From Proteobacteria bacterium UBA6908 (lineage in GTDB: Bacteria; Pseudomonadota; Gammaproteobacteria; Acidiferrobacterales; UBA6901), in assembly GCA_002451085.1 (NCBI GenBank), contig DKBE01000110.1, positions 1-6,112 on the forward strand: 6,112 nucleotides of DNA, read 5' to 3'. Below the pieces are notes generated by a model. That model saw only the letters and a list, made by a program, of their open reading frames with translations, ran no database searches and was not told the origin of the DNA. Both the position numbers and the translations under genes were made by a program. Positions 1 through 5,813 of the stretch are shown here, piece by piece; the first letter of the stretch is position 1; each line of letters opens with the position of its first letter.

Positions 1-240
1 CAGCGGCAGGGTGTTGGCACGGCCTTGATTCAGGAAGGGCTGGCACGGCTGAAAGCCCTGCACGCGCAGGGTTGTTGCCTTGTCGGGCATCCCGACTACT
101 ACCGGCGATTCGGGTTCAGGAATGCGCCGGGGCTCACGGTCGAGGGCGTGCCCGCCGAGGTGTTCTTCGTGCTGCCTTTCCACGGGCCTGTCCCGCACGG
201 CACTGTCACCTTCCACGATGCATTCAAGGCCACGGGTTAA
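1..240 (+). CDS. GNAT-family N-acetyltransferase, YhbS-like (C-terminal part, 5' truncated by window)
   Basis: The reading frame is open from base 1 and ends at TAA 238-240, giving 79 visible residues; the start lies left of the window. The first residues, QRQGVGTALI, match motif A of GNAT acetyltransferases (Q/R-x-x-G-x-G/A), the loop that binds the pyrophosphate of acetyl-CoA. It is followed by a helix and then GHPDYYRRFGF, the C-terminal strand signature common in YhbS-type (COG3153) acetyltransferases. The family transfers an acetyl group from acetyl-CoA to an amine; the substrate cannot be told from this part, and the enzyme is presumably cytoplasmic. The gene is convergent with the Lnt-like gene, and a hairpin lies directly after the stop. 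The family call is firm; the subfamily is an inference from the HPDYYxRFGF motif. Confidence 0.85.
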   Translation, partial: QRQGVGTALIQEGLARLKALHAQGCCLVGHPDYYRRFGFRNAPGLTVEGVPAEVFFVLPFHGPVPHGTVTFHDAFKATG

Positions 241-247
241 ACAATGA

Positions 248-284
248 GGGGACGGAAGGATTTAACTGTAATTCTTCCATCCCC
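248..284. terminator. Probable bidirectional terminator hairpin between convergent genes
   Basis: An imperfect inverted repeat forms a 15-position stem around a 7-nt loop (263-269). GGGGA (248-252) pairs with TCCCC (280-284), GGAAG (254-258) with CTTCC (274-278), and the stem closes with A/T pairs. There is one C-A mismatch (253/279) and one G-T wobble (259/273). It starts 8 nt after the acetyltransferase stop and lies about 30 nt past the stop of the opposing Lnt-like gene. Downstream T-tracts are short on both sides (TAACTTT on plus, TCATTGTTT on minus), so termination strength is uncertain, but the position between two convergent 3' ends fits the role well. Confidence 0.65.
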
Positions 285-315
285 TAACTTTCCGTTCGAT
301 GACTGATCCGCTCTC

Positions 316-1791
316 CTAAAACGCCCGCACGACTAATAGTCCAATTGTGCCGATCAGACCCGCGACGCAGGCCCAGCCAAAACCATTACCGAACCGCGTA
401 TACAGCGTCCGCACCCCGGCCTTGATCGGGACGTGGGCCACCATCACGTTGTCCTTGGTGCTGAAGTCATCCATCCACGCCAGCCGGCGGCCGTAGGGGT
501 CGATGGCGCCGGAACCGCCCCAGCGGGTGATGCGGAACAATGCCGTGCCGTTTTCGATGGCACGGAATTCCGCCATCGGTTGATGCAGGGGGATGATGTC
601 CTTCCAGTCGCTCGCTGGCACCAGCATCAGGTCCGCGCGGCCGCGGCCCACCTGGCGAATGAGCCCGTCGAAATCCATGTCGTAGCAGATCGGTGACGCA
701 AGGCGCCCGTATTCGGTGTCGGCGAACGCAATTGGTTGCTCGCCGGGGAGGCTGTATTTCTTTTCGAAACCCGGCACCGACGTGATCTTGGTGTAGTCAT
801 AGGCGATTTCGCCCGCGGGCGTCAACAGGATGGAGTGATTGCGGAAGGTGTAGCGCTCGCCGGGGCGGAGCGTGGCCATGCCGATGACGAGATGCACCTG
901 ATGCTCGCGCACGAATGCGCGCGCGCGTTCCAGAAACGCCGCTTCGTCTTCCTTGAAGACGATCAGGTTCGCTTCCGGCCAGACGATGATTTTCGAGCCG
1001 GCCTGCGCTTCGCGCTGGCTGCGCGCGAGGAATGATTCCTGGATGCGCTGAAAGGCGAGTTGGAGCTTCGTGCGTTCTTCCGCTGTCATCGCCGGGTCGA
1101 CCGCGCGCATGAATTCCTCGCGTTCGATGATGCCGCTCGGCCAGCCGATGCCGGCAATGCGCACCGTCCGGCGTTCCGGCGCGAACGCGATGCGCAAGCC
1201 GCCGAATAGCAGGATGGCACTCCACACCCCGGCATAGAGCAGCACGCCGTGCTGGACGGTGCTCCAGGCAAACTGCTGGCCCCACGCCCAGTTCACCACC
1301 GATGCAAACCAGCTGATGAGGAAACCAATCCCCCATACGCCGGTGACGGAAGCGAGCTGCATCAGCGGCAATACGCCGTGCTGGGTGTAGCCGGTCGCAC
1401 CCCAGGTGCCGTAGGGATTCCAGCGCGAATCAAGAAATTCCATCGCGGTCCAGGCCACCGGGAACACCAGCGTCGCCCAGAAGCCGGGCACCAGCGGCGC
1501 CACCAGCCGGTCGATCACAAACGGCAGCGAACCGAAGAACCCCCACACGACGGGCAGGGCCAGGTAAGCGATCCCCGGGATCGGCACAATCCCGCGCAGG
1601 CTGATCCCCATGGCGATGGCCAGCGCCAGCCAGATCCACAGCATGCCGGCGACCGGTGGTATGGCGTGCATGAAGTGCAGCAGGAACACCGGTGCCAGCC
1701 ATGCCGCCAACGGCGTCATCCAGCGGCCGAAGCCGAACAGCTGCAGACCGCCACCGAGGAGAAGCCAGAGAAACGCAGCGGGGATATTCAT
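316..1791 (-). CDS. Apolipoprotein N-acyltransferase-like membrane carbon-nitrogen hydrolase
   Basis: The 491-residue protein has an N-terminal membrane domain (hydrophobic stretches near residues 3-20, 48-64, 68-87, 104-120, 146-170 and 177-203). A nitrilase-type domain (about 210-455) and a C-terminal membrane segment (472-488) follow. The catalytic Glu-Lys-Cys triad of the carbon-nitrogen hydrolase superfamily is visible as E273 (IVWPEANL), K335 (DYTKITSVPGFEK) and C369 (SPICYDMDF). E343 follows K335 by eight residues, the same spacing as K335/E343 in E. coli Lnt. Lnt adds the third acyl chain to the lipoprotein N-terminal Cys, taking it from a phospholipid at the periplasmic face of the inner membrane; length and topology agree (E. 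coli Lnt is 512 residues). CYD replaces the usual CYE, so a paralogue with another acyl or amide substrate is possible. The start is ATG 1791 because AAGGAA lies 6 nt upstream; the frame extends to 1950, but those residues look non-coding. Confidence 0.8.
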   Translation of the reverse strand: MNIPAAFLWLLLGGGLQLFGFGRWMTPLAAWLAPVFLLHFMHAIPPVAGMLWIWLALAIAMGISLRGIVPIPGIAYLALPVVWGFFGSLPFVIDRLVAPLVPGFWATLVFPVAWTAMEFLDSRWNPYGTWGATGYTQHGVLPLMQLASVTGVWGIGFLISWFASVVNWAWGQQFAWSTVQHGVLLYAGVWSAILLFGGLRIAFAPERRTVRIAGIGWPSGIIEREEFMRAVDPAMTAEERTKLQLAFQRIQESFLARSQREAQAGSKIIVWPEANLIVFKEDEAAFLERARAFVREHQVHLVIGMATLRPGERYTFRNHSILLTPAGEIAYDYTKITSVPGFEKKYSLPGEQPIAFADTEYGRLASPICYDMDFDGLIRQVGRGRADLMLVPASDWKDIIPLHQPMAEFRAIENGTALFRITRWGGSGAIDPYGRRLAWMDDFSTKDNVMVAHVPIKAGVRTLYTRFGNGFGWACVAGLIGTIGLLVVRAF

Positions 1792-1797
1792 ACAGCG

Positions 1798-1803
1798 TTC
1801 CTT
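1798..1803 (-). promoter_or_regulatory. Shine-Dalgarno site deciding the start of the Lnt-like gene
   Basis: On the minus strand AAGGAA is followed by a 6-nt spacer (CGCTGT) and ATG at 1791-1789. This favours the 491-residue protein over the 53-residue-longer alternative that begins at a TTG codon at 1950. The preferred start is followed directly by a hydrophobic segment, as expected for the first membrane helix of this family. Confidence 0.7.
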
Positions 1804-1967
1804 ATATAAGACAACGCTAAATGCCCATGAGAGAGTAGAGCATGATCGGGATATACGATGATGAGATCCGGCAGGCGGAAACGCAAACAAACCGGCGAGT
1901 AAAAAACTGAACCGGGTTCTGCAAAACCATTCAATCACTTGGGGTGTCAACTTGAGGCATTCGGTGA

Positions 1968-1998
1968 TTCAGTTACTGAAAATTCAGGGTTGTCTGAA
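1968..1998. repeat. Two tandem TTCAG/CTGAA dyads
   Basis: TTCAG-TTA-CTGAA (1968-1980) is followed 2 nt later by TTCAG-GGTTGT-CTGAA (1983-1998). The same 5-bp arm is used twice with loops of 3 and 6 nt. The pair lies in the divergent region, about 180 bp upstream of the Lnt-like start and 250 bp upstream of the lipoprotein start. It could be a paired binding site for a dimeric regulator or a small RNA structure. With such short arms, chance cannot be excluded. Confidence 0.35.
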
Positions 1999-2236
1999 CT
2001 GACCTGTGAAGGTATTGTCCCGGGGTCTTCGAAAAAAATAATAAAACGGGGTGATGCAGGCTCCATCAGATTTATCCCGCATATGTGGTTCCGGCCGTTT
2101 TGCCTAGTCGGTGCGCTTTCCTTGAAAGTTTGTTGATCGTATTTGTGCATACAGGGCCCGGTCTCGACCGATCCCGTAAAAATAATAAATCACCGTCCTG
2201 GCGACACTTGTCAACTCGACGGCCTCAAAAAATCCC

Positions 2237-2243
2237 AGGGGGA
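2237..2243 (+). promoter_or_regulatory. Shine-Dalgarno site of the lipoprotein gene
   Basis: AGGGGGA is followed by a 6-nt spacer and ATG 2250. This start puts a lipoprotein signal peptide at the very N-terminus, whereas the open frame from 2085 would bury it behind 55 residues, so ATG 2250 is chosen. Confidence 0.75.
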
Positions 2244-2249
2244 ATCATT

Positions 2250-4187
2250 ATGAACACCGTTACGCCAGCAAGGTTCGCCGTGCTCGGCTTGGCCACGCTA
2301 TTCACCGCTTGTGATGGTGGTGGAAATGGAGGCGGGAGTGGTGCTGGACCCGCTCCGACGCCCACACCCCCGCCAGTGGTGGCAAGCGTCAACGTGACGC
2401 CGCCCGCCTGGGACGCGACACGGATCGGCCAGCGACAACAGTTGGCGGCGACTGCACAGGACGCGGATGGCAATACCATTTCCGGCACGCAATTTACCTG
2501 GGGATCCTCAGATACAACCGTGGCGGTTGTCGACAGCAATGGTCTGGTGACTGCCAACTCGGCAGGTAATGCGCTCGTGACGGCCACATCCGAGGGCAAG
2601 TCAGCCGCCGTGTCGATGACGGTAAAATCAGCGGTGCCGAGCGCCGTTGGCGACATGTACACCCTCTGGCCGGCGCGCAGCGATGACTCGCCGGTGTTGC
2701 TGGTGAACGGAAGCCTCAAGGTCCGGGGAGGAATTTATTGTCGTAATCTCGCCACTGAAGAAATCATTGTTTGCCCCACCCCGCTGCCTGAAGGAGACGA
2801 CGGGCAGAAAGAACCAGATCCAACGTCGCCATGGAAGCAAGGGGGAGTCGCCAAGTTTCAATGGGCGCGGGACCGGATCGGCATCCTGAGCGACATGTCG
2901 GCGGGCCGCGGAACATTCCGGGTTGTCGATCGCCACGACGAGTGGGCGGTGCTTGCTGTCGGGAATGCCTCGGCGTTTCAACTCGAAGGCAACCGGATCG
3001 GTGTCGTGGTGGATGACGGCACATTCATGGTAGCGGATGGCATTCACGGGCCGTGGTCCACTCTGGGTGGAATCGGCATTCGCAAATTCCAACTGGAAGG
3101 TAACCGCATCGCCATGTTGCGTCAGGATGGAATGTTTCTCGTCCAGAATGGCATCGATGGTGCTCCGACGATCCTGGCGTACGGCGGCATCCGGGATTTT
3201 CAGCTGGAAGGCAACCGCATCGCGGTGCTCGGCGATGAAGGATTGTTCCGCGTCCAGAATGGCATCGACGGTAACCCGACCACGCTTGAAGCCAACGGCC
3301 TTCGTAAATTTCAGCTGGAAGGCAATCGCATCGCGGTGTGGCGTGAGGATGGAATTTTTCGCGTGAAGGACGGAATCCATGGCGCGTGGACGACCCTGGC
3401 GAACGGCGGTATCCGGGATTTTCAGCTGGAGGGCAACCGCATCGGGTTATGGCAAGACAATGGGGTCTTTCGCGTGAAGGACGGAATCCATGGCGCGTGG
3501 ACGACCCTGGCGAATGGTGGGTTGAGCGCGTTCCAGCTGCAAGAGGATTTCATCGGGGTCCTGACCGAGGCGGGCGTATTAAAAATCAAGAAAGGCATCA
3601 ATGGGGCGTGGCGGCAGACGCCCGCCTACGGGACCGATATTGCCCAGTTTCGCCTTATCGTGGATGTGCCGTCACCGCCGGTACGGACGACCCCGGACAC
3701 GTCCGTAAGCAGCGTCGAAATAAAAAGTTACGCATATGGCCAGGAAGTCTGTCACAAAAACCAGCCGGTGGATTGTACGACCCCGATTCAGTATTGGTTA
3801 CCAGCCCCCTGGTACGGACGTTTTTGTGGCAGAGATAATCCGGCGGAAGACGTCTTTTGGGTCGCCATGAATGCCGGGCCGATTGATTCGCTGGATTACA
3901 TCTGCCAGCACCATGATAGAGCTACGCCTTGGTATCCTGGCGAGACGGTCACGCATTCTCAAGCATGCATTGTGCGTTATGGGCTCGACAACGCCCGGTT
4001 GACGCGGGACGGCAGGCAACTCACCGCCGGAACAGGGGAATGGAGCGCCGTATGGAGCAGGATGGCGGATTTGCGTGATGCAGTAGCTCTATATAAAGAC
4101 ACAGTGACAAATAAGGGTGTGGGATTTGTGTGCGGACCTAAAGACTTGGTGAACTTCACAAGAAACACTGCAGCGAAACACAACTAA
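2250..4187 (+). CDS. Predicted lipoprotein: Big_2 domain, seven 37-residue repeats, phospholipase A2-like C-terminal domain
   Basis: The protein has 645 residues. Residues 1-21 form a signal peptide ending in a lipobox-like LFTAC (lipidated Cys probably C21, with Phe at -3), followed by a Gly- and Pro-rich linker. Residues 44-126 look like a bacterial Ig-like group 2 (Big_2) domain, shown by VDSNGLVTANSAGNALVTAT. Residues 203-466 hold seven tandem repeats beginning FQLEGNRIA/G, with periods of 40, 37, 37, 37, 37, 37 and 39; they are probably beta-rich and may close into a propeller. Residues 490-645 hold six cysteines (501, 509, 526, 552, 573, 628), the loop YGRFCGRDN (522-530) and PIDSLDYICQHHD. 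This resembles the Ca-loop and P-x-D-x-L-D-x-x-C-x-x-H-D signature of secreted phospholipase A2, with H555 catalytic and D556 Ca-binding. A surface or periplasmic lipase or lipid-binding role is inferred; the substrate is unknown. The gene is divergent from the Lnt-like gene. Confidence 0.8.
   Translation: MNTVTPARFAVLGLATLFTACDGGGNGGGSGAGPAPTPTPPPVVASVNVTPPAWDATRIGQRQQLAATAQDADGNTISGTQFTWGSSDTTVAVVDSNGLVTANSAGNALVTATSEGKSAAVSMTVKSAVPSAVGDMYTLWPARSDDSPVLLVNGSLKVRGGIYCRNLATEEIIVCPTPLPEGDDGQKEPDPTSPWKQGGVAKFQWARDRIGILSDMSAGRGTFRVVDRHDEWAVLAVGNASAFQLEGNRIGVVVDDGTFMVADGIHGPWSTLGGIGIRKFQLEGNRIAMLRQDGMFLVQNGIDGAPTILAYGGIRDFQLEGNRIAVLGDEGLFRVQNGIDGNPTTLEANGLRKFQLEGNRIAVWREDGIFRVKDGIHGAWTTLANGGIRDFQLEGNRIGLWQDNGVFRVKDGIHGAWTTLANGGLSAFQLQEDFIGVLTEAGVLKIKKGINGAWRQTPAYGTDIAQFRLIVDVPSPPVRTTPDTSVSSVEIKSYAYGQEVCHKNQPVDCTTPIQYWLPAPWYGRFCGRDNPAEDVFWVAMNAGPIDSLDYICQHHDRATPWYPGETVTHSQACIVRYGLDNARLTRDGRQLTAGTGEWSAVWSRMADLRDAVALYKDTVTNKGVGFVCGPKDLVNFTRNTAAKHN
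2856..3647 (+). repeat. Seven in-frame tandem repeats, about 111 bp each, inside the lipoprotein gene
   Basis: Units begin at 2856, 2976, 3087, 3198, 3309, 3420 and 3531, each with a Phe codon, and the last ends before 3648. Unit 1 is degenerate (FQWARDRIG) and unit 7 is divergent (FQLQEDFIG); the five central units share FQLEGNRI, then a D/E-x-G-x-F-x-V strand, then GI-D/H-G. Units 5 and 6 share a perfect 47-bp match (3357-3403 and 3468-3514, offset 111 bp), which points to recent duplication or gene conversion. The pattern suggests a repeated beta-sheet unit. Confidence 0.9.
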
Positions 4188-4313
4188 CGCGAAAACCCAG
4201 GGGCAGACAGGGGTTGTTGAAATATTATTAACGCTCCTCTTCAGCCGCCGCACTTGATTCTCCATACCGTCCCGGACATGCTTAATCAGGTGTGAATCGA
4301 CGAGAGGCAAGGA
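4188..4313. other. Intergenic region between lipoprotein and C13 peptidase genes
   Basis: The 126-bp gap has no convincing terminator; the only inverted repeat seen (AACCC/GGGTT, about 4195-4216) has five pairs and no T-tract after it on the plus strand. An AT-rich TATTAT at 4223-4228 could be a -10 element, but no matching -35 is present. The spacing suggests separate transcription from the lipoprotein gene, although read-through is possible. Confidence 0.4.
4302..4307 (+). promoter_or_regulatory. Shine-Dalgarno site of the C13 peptidase gene
   Basis: GAGAGG lies 6 nt before ATG 4314. A second purine run, AAGGA (4309-4313), abuts the start codon and is too close to serve as the main site. 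Confidence 0.55.
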
Positions 4314-5675
4314 ATGGCCTGGCTCAAGCGTGAACTGAACAACCTGCGGCAAAACGTGCGCGCCGGCGCACGCATGGCGATCTTCCGTCGCGATGCCATC
4401 GGCCAGGCCAAGGTTTCGGTGGACCAGGTGTTTTTTCTGGTGGTGCTGGATCTCCTGGTAGCGCTGGCGCTGGACTGGGTGAGGGCCCAGCCCAGGCCGG
4501 AATTCAATGTCTGGGGTTTCACCAGCGCCAGTTTTGGTTTTACTGCCGTGTGTGCCATGGCGTATGCCTTTGCCCGCCTGCAGCGCAACAAGGCGCTGAT
4601 CCTGCGCTTCGTGGTGGGCATCTACAGTATTGCGCCATGGTTTGGCCTGGTCGGGTTTGTTGTGAAGATGAGTTACCCCGCCCTGACGGAGCAGGTGCCG
4701 TGGTTGGCCTTGGTCCTGTGGTGGGCGAACGTGGCGTGGTTCTTCGCAGTGATCGGCTGGATGCTGGTGCGGCTGGCCGGTGCCCGGGTGCGGCGCATCA
4801 GCGTGGGGGCCACACTGGCCGGTTACATTGCCATCAGCGTTATATCTGCGCCGTTGCATGTCGATCTTTTCTATGCCGGCAAGGACCCGGATGCACGCCC
4901 GCAGCGCACACGCGTTAATGCAGAAGAGGTGTTTGACGCCCAGCCAGAATTGTTGCAAAGCGCCGCGCGCGCGTTGCGCCGTGGCCAGCCGGGTGTGCCG
5001 GCGCTGTATTTTCTCGGCTTTGCCAGTTACGCCGACCAGGATGTGTTCAAGAAGGAAACGCTCTACGCCAAAGACCTGCTCGACAGCCGCTTCGGTACAC
5101 ACGGCCGCTCACTGGTAATGATCAATCATGCCGACACGGCCAGCCAGCTGCCGCTCGCCAGTGGCACGAACCTGCGCCGCGCACTCAAGATGATCGGTCG
5201 GCGAATGAACCGCCAGGACGATGTGCTGTTTGTCTATCTCACCAGCCACGGCAGCGAGAAACACGGGCTCGCGGCGCAGTTCTGGCCACTGTCGCTCAAC
5301 GATATTCCGGCGGAGAAGCTGAAGCGTTATCTGGACGAGGCCGGTATTCGCTGGCGGGTGTTGTTGATCTCGTCCTGTTACTCGGGCCACTTCGTCGATG
5401 TGCTCAAGGATGACTACACCCTGGTCATGACGGCCTCGGCCGCCGACAAGCAGTCATTCGGTTGTTCCAATACGCGCGACTTCACCTATTTCGGCGAGGC
5501 GGTGTTCAAGGACGCCCTGAACCGCGAGCATGCCTTCATTCCCGCATTCCAGAGCGCCATCGCCGCCATTCAGCAACGTGAAGCCAGCGAGAAACTGGAA
5601 CCCTCGTCGCCGCAACTCTTCATCGGCACCCGCATCGGTGCCAAACTGGCCGCTCTTGAACGCCACCGGGAATAG
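4314..5675 (+). CDS. Membrane-anchored C13 family (legumain/GPI8-like) cysteine peptidase
   Basis: The 453-residue protein has two parts. Residues 38-180 form a membrane domain with about five hydrophobic segments (near 39-55, 68-87, 96-117, 129-153 and 162-180), preceded by a basic cytoplasmic-looking N-terminus. Residues 228-445 form a clan CD peptidase domain of family C13. The catalytic His is H312 in FVYLTSHGSEKHGL, after a hydrophobic strand, and the catalytic Cys is C355 in VLLISSCYSGHFVD, the typical caspase-fold His-Gly and Ser-Cys-x-Ser-Gly pair. In eukaryotes the family includes legumain (Asn-specific) and GPI8, the GPI-anchor transamidase; the job of bacterial members is not settled in my knowledge. 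After five helices the domain could face either side of the inner membrane, and I cannot fix its orientation from the sequence. It lies 126 bp after the lipoprotein gene on the same strand. The family call is strong; specificity is not predictable here. Confidence 0.88.
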   Translation: MAWLKRELNNLRQNVRAGARMAIFRRDAIGQAKVSVDQVFFLVVLDLLVALALDWVRAQPRPEFNVWGFTSASFGFTAVCAMAYAFARLQRNKALILRFVVGIYSIAPWFGLVGFVVKMSYPALTEQVPWLALVLWWANVAWFFAVIGWMLVRLAGARVRRISVGATLAGYIAISVISAPLHVDLFYAGKDPDARPQRTRVNAEEVFDAQPELLQSAARALRRGQPGVPALYFLGFASYADQDVFKKETLYAKDLLDSRFGTHGRSLVMINHADTASQLPLASGTNLRRALKMIGRRMNRQDDVLFVYLTSHGSEKHGLAAQFWPLSLNDIPAEKLKRYLDEAGIRWRVLLISSCYSGHFVDVLKDDYTLVMTASAADKQSFGCSNTRDFTYFGEAVFKDALNREHAFIPAFQSAIAAIQQREASEKLEPSSPQLFIGTRIGAKLAALERHRE

Positions 5676-5730
5676 CGCGTGGTGGTGTAATTCGGGAAAG
5701 ACGGTCATGGAACCTGCCTGAAAAAACCCA

Positions 5731-5755
5731 TGTTGGAGAGGAATTTTCTCCAGCA
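5731..5755. repeat. Inverted repeat upstream of the methyltransferase gene (terminator or operator)
   Basis: TGTTGGAGA (5731-5739) and TCTCCAGCA (5747-5755) form nine pairs, one of them a wobble, around a 7-nt loop. No T-tract follows on the plus strand, so it is not a standard terminator for the peptidase gene. On the minus strand it is followed, after TGGG, by six T's (complement of 5721-5726), so it would suit a minus-strand transcript, yet no minus-strand gene is seen to its right. It sits just upstream of a possible promoter and could instead be a regulator site. Confidence 0.4.
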
Positions 5756-5764
5756 TCCGCATGC

Positions 5765-5773
5765 TGCTAGTAT
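5765..5773 (+). promoter_or_regulatory. Possible extended -10 promoter of the methyltransferase gene
   Basis: TG-C-TAGTAT resembles an extended -10 element (TGn plus a TATAAT-like hexamer at 5768-5773) and lies about 40 bp before the GTG start. The -35 region at about 5745-5750 is T-rich but does not match TTGACA. It is a weak call based on the motif and position only. Confidence 0.3.
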
Positions 5774-5800
5774 CGGCGCGACATTTCACAACCGGTGGCG

Positions 5801-5806
5801 AAGGAG
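5801..5806 (+). promoter_or_regulatory. Shine-Dalgarno site supporting the GTG start at 5814
   Basis: AAGGAG, nearly the full consensus, stands 7 nt before GTG 5814-5816. It decides the start of the methyltransferase gene, since the next in-frame ATG (5844) lacks an equally good site. Confidence 0.75.
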
Positions 5807-5813
5807 TCGAGAC

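Larger units (their letters stand above)
1792..2249. other. Divergent non-coding intergenic region
   Basis: This 458-bp region separates the start of the minus-strand Lnt-like gene from the start of the plus-strand lipoprotein gene, so it must hold promoters for both unless distant ones are used. It has AT-rich runs (for example 2033-2046 and 2177-2190) and a tandem dyad at 1968-1998. Short frames cross it on both strands, but none has a convincing ribosome site or recognisable protein. I could not assign a convincing -35/-10 pair for either gene, and I see no RNA gene or recognised riboswitch. Confidence 0.6.

Noticed and set aside
1249..1809. Plus-strand frame of 186 codons opposite the Lnt-like gene
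   Set aside because: Its composition is typical of an antisense shadow and it overlaps the gene with clear Glu-Lys-Cys catalytic motifs.
1792..1950. N-terminal extension of the Lnt-like frame by 53 residues, starting at a TTG codon at 1950
   Set aside because: The extension has no ribosome site and does not resemble the family N-terminus, while ATG 1791 has AAGGAA at the right distance and is followed directly by the first hydrophobic segment.
1945..1950. Perfect TTGACA (-35 hexamer) on the minus strand upstream of the Lnt-like gene
   Set aside because: No TATAAT-like hexamer follows at 16-18 bp, so I do not call a promoter from one hexamer.
2085..2249. Upstream extension of the lipoprotein frame (55 residues)
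   Set aside because: It would bury the signal peptide and lipobox; ATG 2250 has a strong Shine-Dalgarno site.
2628..3380. Minus-strand frame with an apparent repeating protein pattern
   Set aside because: The periodicity is the mirror of the repeats encoded on the plus strand; there is no ribosome site and no domain.
2856..3647. CRISPR array or DNA-level satellite
   Set aside because: The repeats are contiguous, in frame and degenerate with a 111-bp period, without unique spacers; they are protein repeats.
4195..4216. AACCC/GGGTT hairpin after the lipoprotein gene as a terminator
   Set aside because: It has only five pairs, a large loop and no T-tract on the plus strand.
4089..5102. Long minus-strand frame of 337 codons across the peptidase gene
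   Set aside because: It is antisense to a gene with intact catalytic motifs, its translation is rich in His, Gln and Arg with no recognisable domain, and long antisense frames are common in GC-rich genes.
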